From: Bacteroidales bacterium UBA1179
Lineage (GTDB): Bacteria; Bacteroidota; Bacteroidia; Bacteroidales; Bacteroidaceae
Direction: 5' to 3'
Assembly (NCBI GenBank): GCA_002309915.1
Contig: DBYT01000055.1
Location: 227-8,555 of the forward strand
DNA length: 8,329 nt
A program made the position numbers and the translations under genes. The number at the start of each line of letters is the position of its first letter. The stretch's first letter is position 1. Positions 6,956 to 8,329 of the stretch are shown here, one piece after another. Under the pieces are notes generated by a model that ran no database searches, was not told where the DNA came from, and worked only from the letters and a program-made list of their open reading frames with translations.

Positions 6956-7517
6956 TAAGGAAAGACTTGATTGTGGAGAGTGCTTTCATCTGAGCCTCCT
7001 CAAGCTTGTCATTGACAATAACAACATCAAACTTGGGGGCGAAAGTGAGTTCGTAACTGGCCTTGGCAACACGCTTTGCAATCATCTCGTCACTGTCGGT
7101 GCCACGGTTCTTCAGACGGCGCTCCAGTTCCTCAATCGAAGGCGGCTGGATAAACATTGAGAGAGCCTGCTCTCCGTAGTATTTCTTTATGTTGCAGCCA
7201 CCTACCACGTCAACGTCGAACACTACGTTCATGCCCTCATTCAAACGTTTCTCGACCTGCTCCTTAAGGGTACCGTAGAAACAGCCTGAATAGACCTCCT
7301 CATACTCCAGAAACTCATCATTTGCAATGCGGGCGCGGAACTCATCGGCTGTAAGGAAAAAATACTCCACACCGTTCTTTTCTGTGCCACGCGGGGCACG
7401 GCTGGTGGCCGATATGGAGAACACCATCTTGAGTTCGGGATGCAGCAGCAGCCACTGGACGATGGTTGACTTACCGGAGCCCGACGGGGCAGAGAATATA
7501 AGACATTTTCCGCGCAT
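6948..7517 (-). CDS. gmk: Guanylate kinase
   Basis: This 189-residue protein phosphorylates GMP to GDP with ATP, linking purine salvage and GTP/dGTP supply. The Walker A P-loop SAPSGSGKST is at residues 9-18. The GMP-binding signature SATSRAPRGTEKNGVEYFF follows, then EYEEVYSGCFYGT, the DVDVVGG strand and the lid segment RLKNRGTDSDEMIAKR; all are complete. The ATG at 7517 starts 2 nt after the yicC stop and gives the usual short MRGK leader before the first strand. An in-frame GTG at 7523, overlapping the yicC stop as GTGA, would add two residues and cannot be excluded. The 3' end overlaps the nadD start by 8 nt. Confidence 0.95.
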   Translation of the reverse strand: MRGKCLIFSAPSGSGKSTIVQWLLLHPELKMVFSISATSRAPRGTEKNGVEYFFLTADEFRARIANDEFLEYEEVYSGCFYGTLKEQVEKRLNEGMNVVFDVDVVGGCNIKKYYGEQALSMFIQPPSIEELERRLKNRGTDSDEMIAKRVAKASYELTFAPKFDVVIVNDKLEEAQMKALSTIKSFLNV

Positions 7518-7519
7518 AA

Positions 7520-8329
7520 TCACATTACGTTGAGTACCTGTTCCTTGATCTGCTCCAACTCATCCTTCATGCGGACCACAATGTTCTGCATTTCGGCCTG
7601 GTTGCTCTTGCTGCCCAGGGTGTTGATTTCACGTCCCATCTCCTGAGCGATGAATCCGAGTTTCTTGCCCTGTCCGTGACCCTCCTCAAGAGTCTTGATG
7701 AAGTAGTCCAGATGGTTTGAAAGACGCTGTTTCTCCTCGCTTATATCCAGTTTCTCAATGTAGAATATCATCTCCTGCTCAAAGCGGTTCTCATCATAGT
7801 TCTTGCCCACGGCATCAATCATGGATGCGCGCATACGCTCCTTGATTTTGGAAACGCGTTCCTTTTCATACGGTTCTACGGATGCCAGGAGTTCGGAAAT
7901 GTTATGAATTTTCTCACGGAACTTCTTCTCCAAGGGTACGCCCTCAGCCTTGCGGTACTCCACAAGAGCTGCGATTGCATTGTCAACGGCTTTTGATACG
8001 GATACCCACTCCTCGTCGCTTACCTCCTCCTGCTGGTTGCTGCTTACAACCTCAGGCATACGCAGAACGGTTGTGATTATATCCTCGGGAACCTTATAAT
8101 CAGTCTGGGCTGCTATGGCTTCAATCTGCTGCAGGTAGTTGTTGAATGCGGCAGCGTTGATGGTCTGTGCACCGGTATTGTTCGATGCATCGACATAAAG
8201 TGCAAAATCAACCTTTCCGCGCTCCAGAGCTGCTGTGATGCGTGAGCGTATGTCAAGCTCCTTGTCACGATAGGCGGGGATAATCTTTGTGGATATATCC
8301 ATGGCCTTACTGTTGAGCGACTTGATTTC
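7520..8329 (-). CDS. yicC: YicC/YloC-family endoribonuclease, 5' end cut by window
   Basis: 269 codons are visible before the stop at 7520-7522, and the frame stays open to the right edge. A Met codon at 8302 looks like a start but is not: the nine codons upstream (EIKSLNSKA) continue the conserved YicC N-terminal domain (E-x-K-S-L-N-S-K-x-x-D), so about 20 residues lie outside. The N-terminal YicC domain with RITAALERGKVDF is followed by a charged helical middle part. The C-terminal DUF1732 block, GQGKKLGFIAQEMGREINTL then GSKSNQ, is close to the end. The family is known as endoribonucleases: YicC in E. coli acts on RyhB turnover and YloC in Bacillus cleaves RNA. The target in this organism is unknown. 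It is first of the visible yicC-gmk-nadD genes, so the operon promoter is probably outside. Confidence 0.9.
   Translation of the reverse strand, partial: EIKSLNSKAMDISTKIIPAYRDKELDIRSRITAALERGKVDFALYVDASNNTGAQTINAAAFNNYLQQIEAIAAQTDYKVPEDIITTVLRMPEVVSSNQQEEVSDEEWVSVSKAVDNAIAALVEYRKAEGVPLEKKFREKIHNISELLASVEPYEKERVSKIKERMRASMIDAVGKNYDENRFEQEMIFYIEKLDISEEKQRLSNHLDYFIKTLEEGHGQGKKLGFIAQEMGREINTLGSKSNQAEMQNIVVRMKDELEQIKEQVLNVM

Overview
This is an ordinary, gene-dense chromosomal segment of a Bacteroidales bacterium, probably a Prevotellaceae-like gut or oral member. The evidence is a Type IX secretion (T9SS) gene pair, porU and porV, which is restricted to the Bacteroidetes/FCB group; a Bacteroidetes-style -7 box (TAnnTTTG) in the only promoter-sized gap; and the lack of strong Shine-Dalgarno sites. 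The genus cannot be fixed from the sequence alone. There are no tRNAs, rRNAs, mobile elements, CRISPR arrays or stretches over 300 bases without a gene.

Layout. At the left edge, on the minus strand, is the first 74 codons of a SUI1/YciH (eIF1-like) translation factor, cut off by the window. A 45-base divergent gap carries a -7 box for the plus-strand genes. A compact plus-strand operon follows: a fumarylacetoacetate-hydrolase-family gene, porU (T9SS gingipain-like sortase, TTG start), porV (T9SS outer-membrane shuttle/LptO barrel) and ispF (MEP isoprenoid pathway). Its gaps are 2 nt, 32 nt and a 4-nt ATGA overlap. Converging on it from the right edge is a minus-strand operon: yicC (endoribonuclease, 5' end outside the window), gmk (guanylate kinase) and nadD (nicotinate-mononucleotide adenylyltransferase), with tight or overlapping junctions. 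The two operons collide tail to tail: the ispF and nadD stop codons share the same TTAA, and a terminator-like hairpin for the plus strand lies inside the nadD coding sequence.

Functionally, PorU and PorV work together at the outer membrane. PorV shuttles T9SS cargo to PorU, which removes the C-terminal signal and attaches cargo to A-LPS. The flanking genes are housekeeping (isoprenoid, NAD and GMP metabolism, RNA turnover, translation initiation). I found no undescribed system. The points worth a second look are the non-ATG start of porU, the overlapping convergent stops with an embedded terminator, and starts or ends that automatic annotation is likely to misplace.
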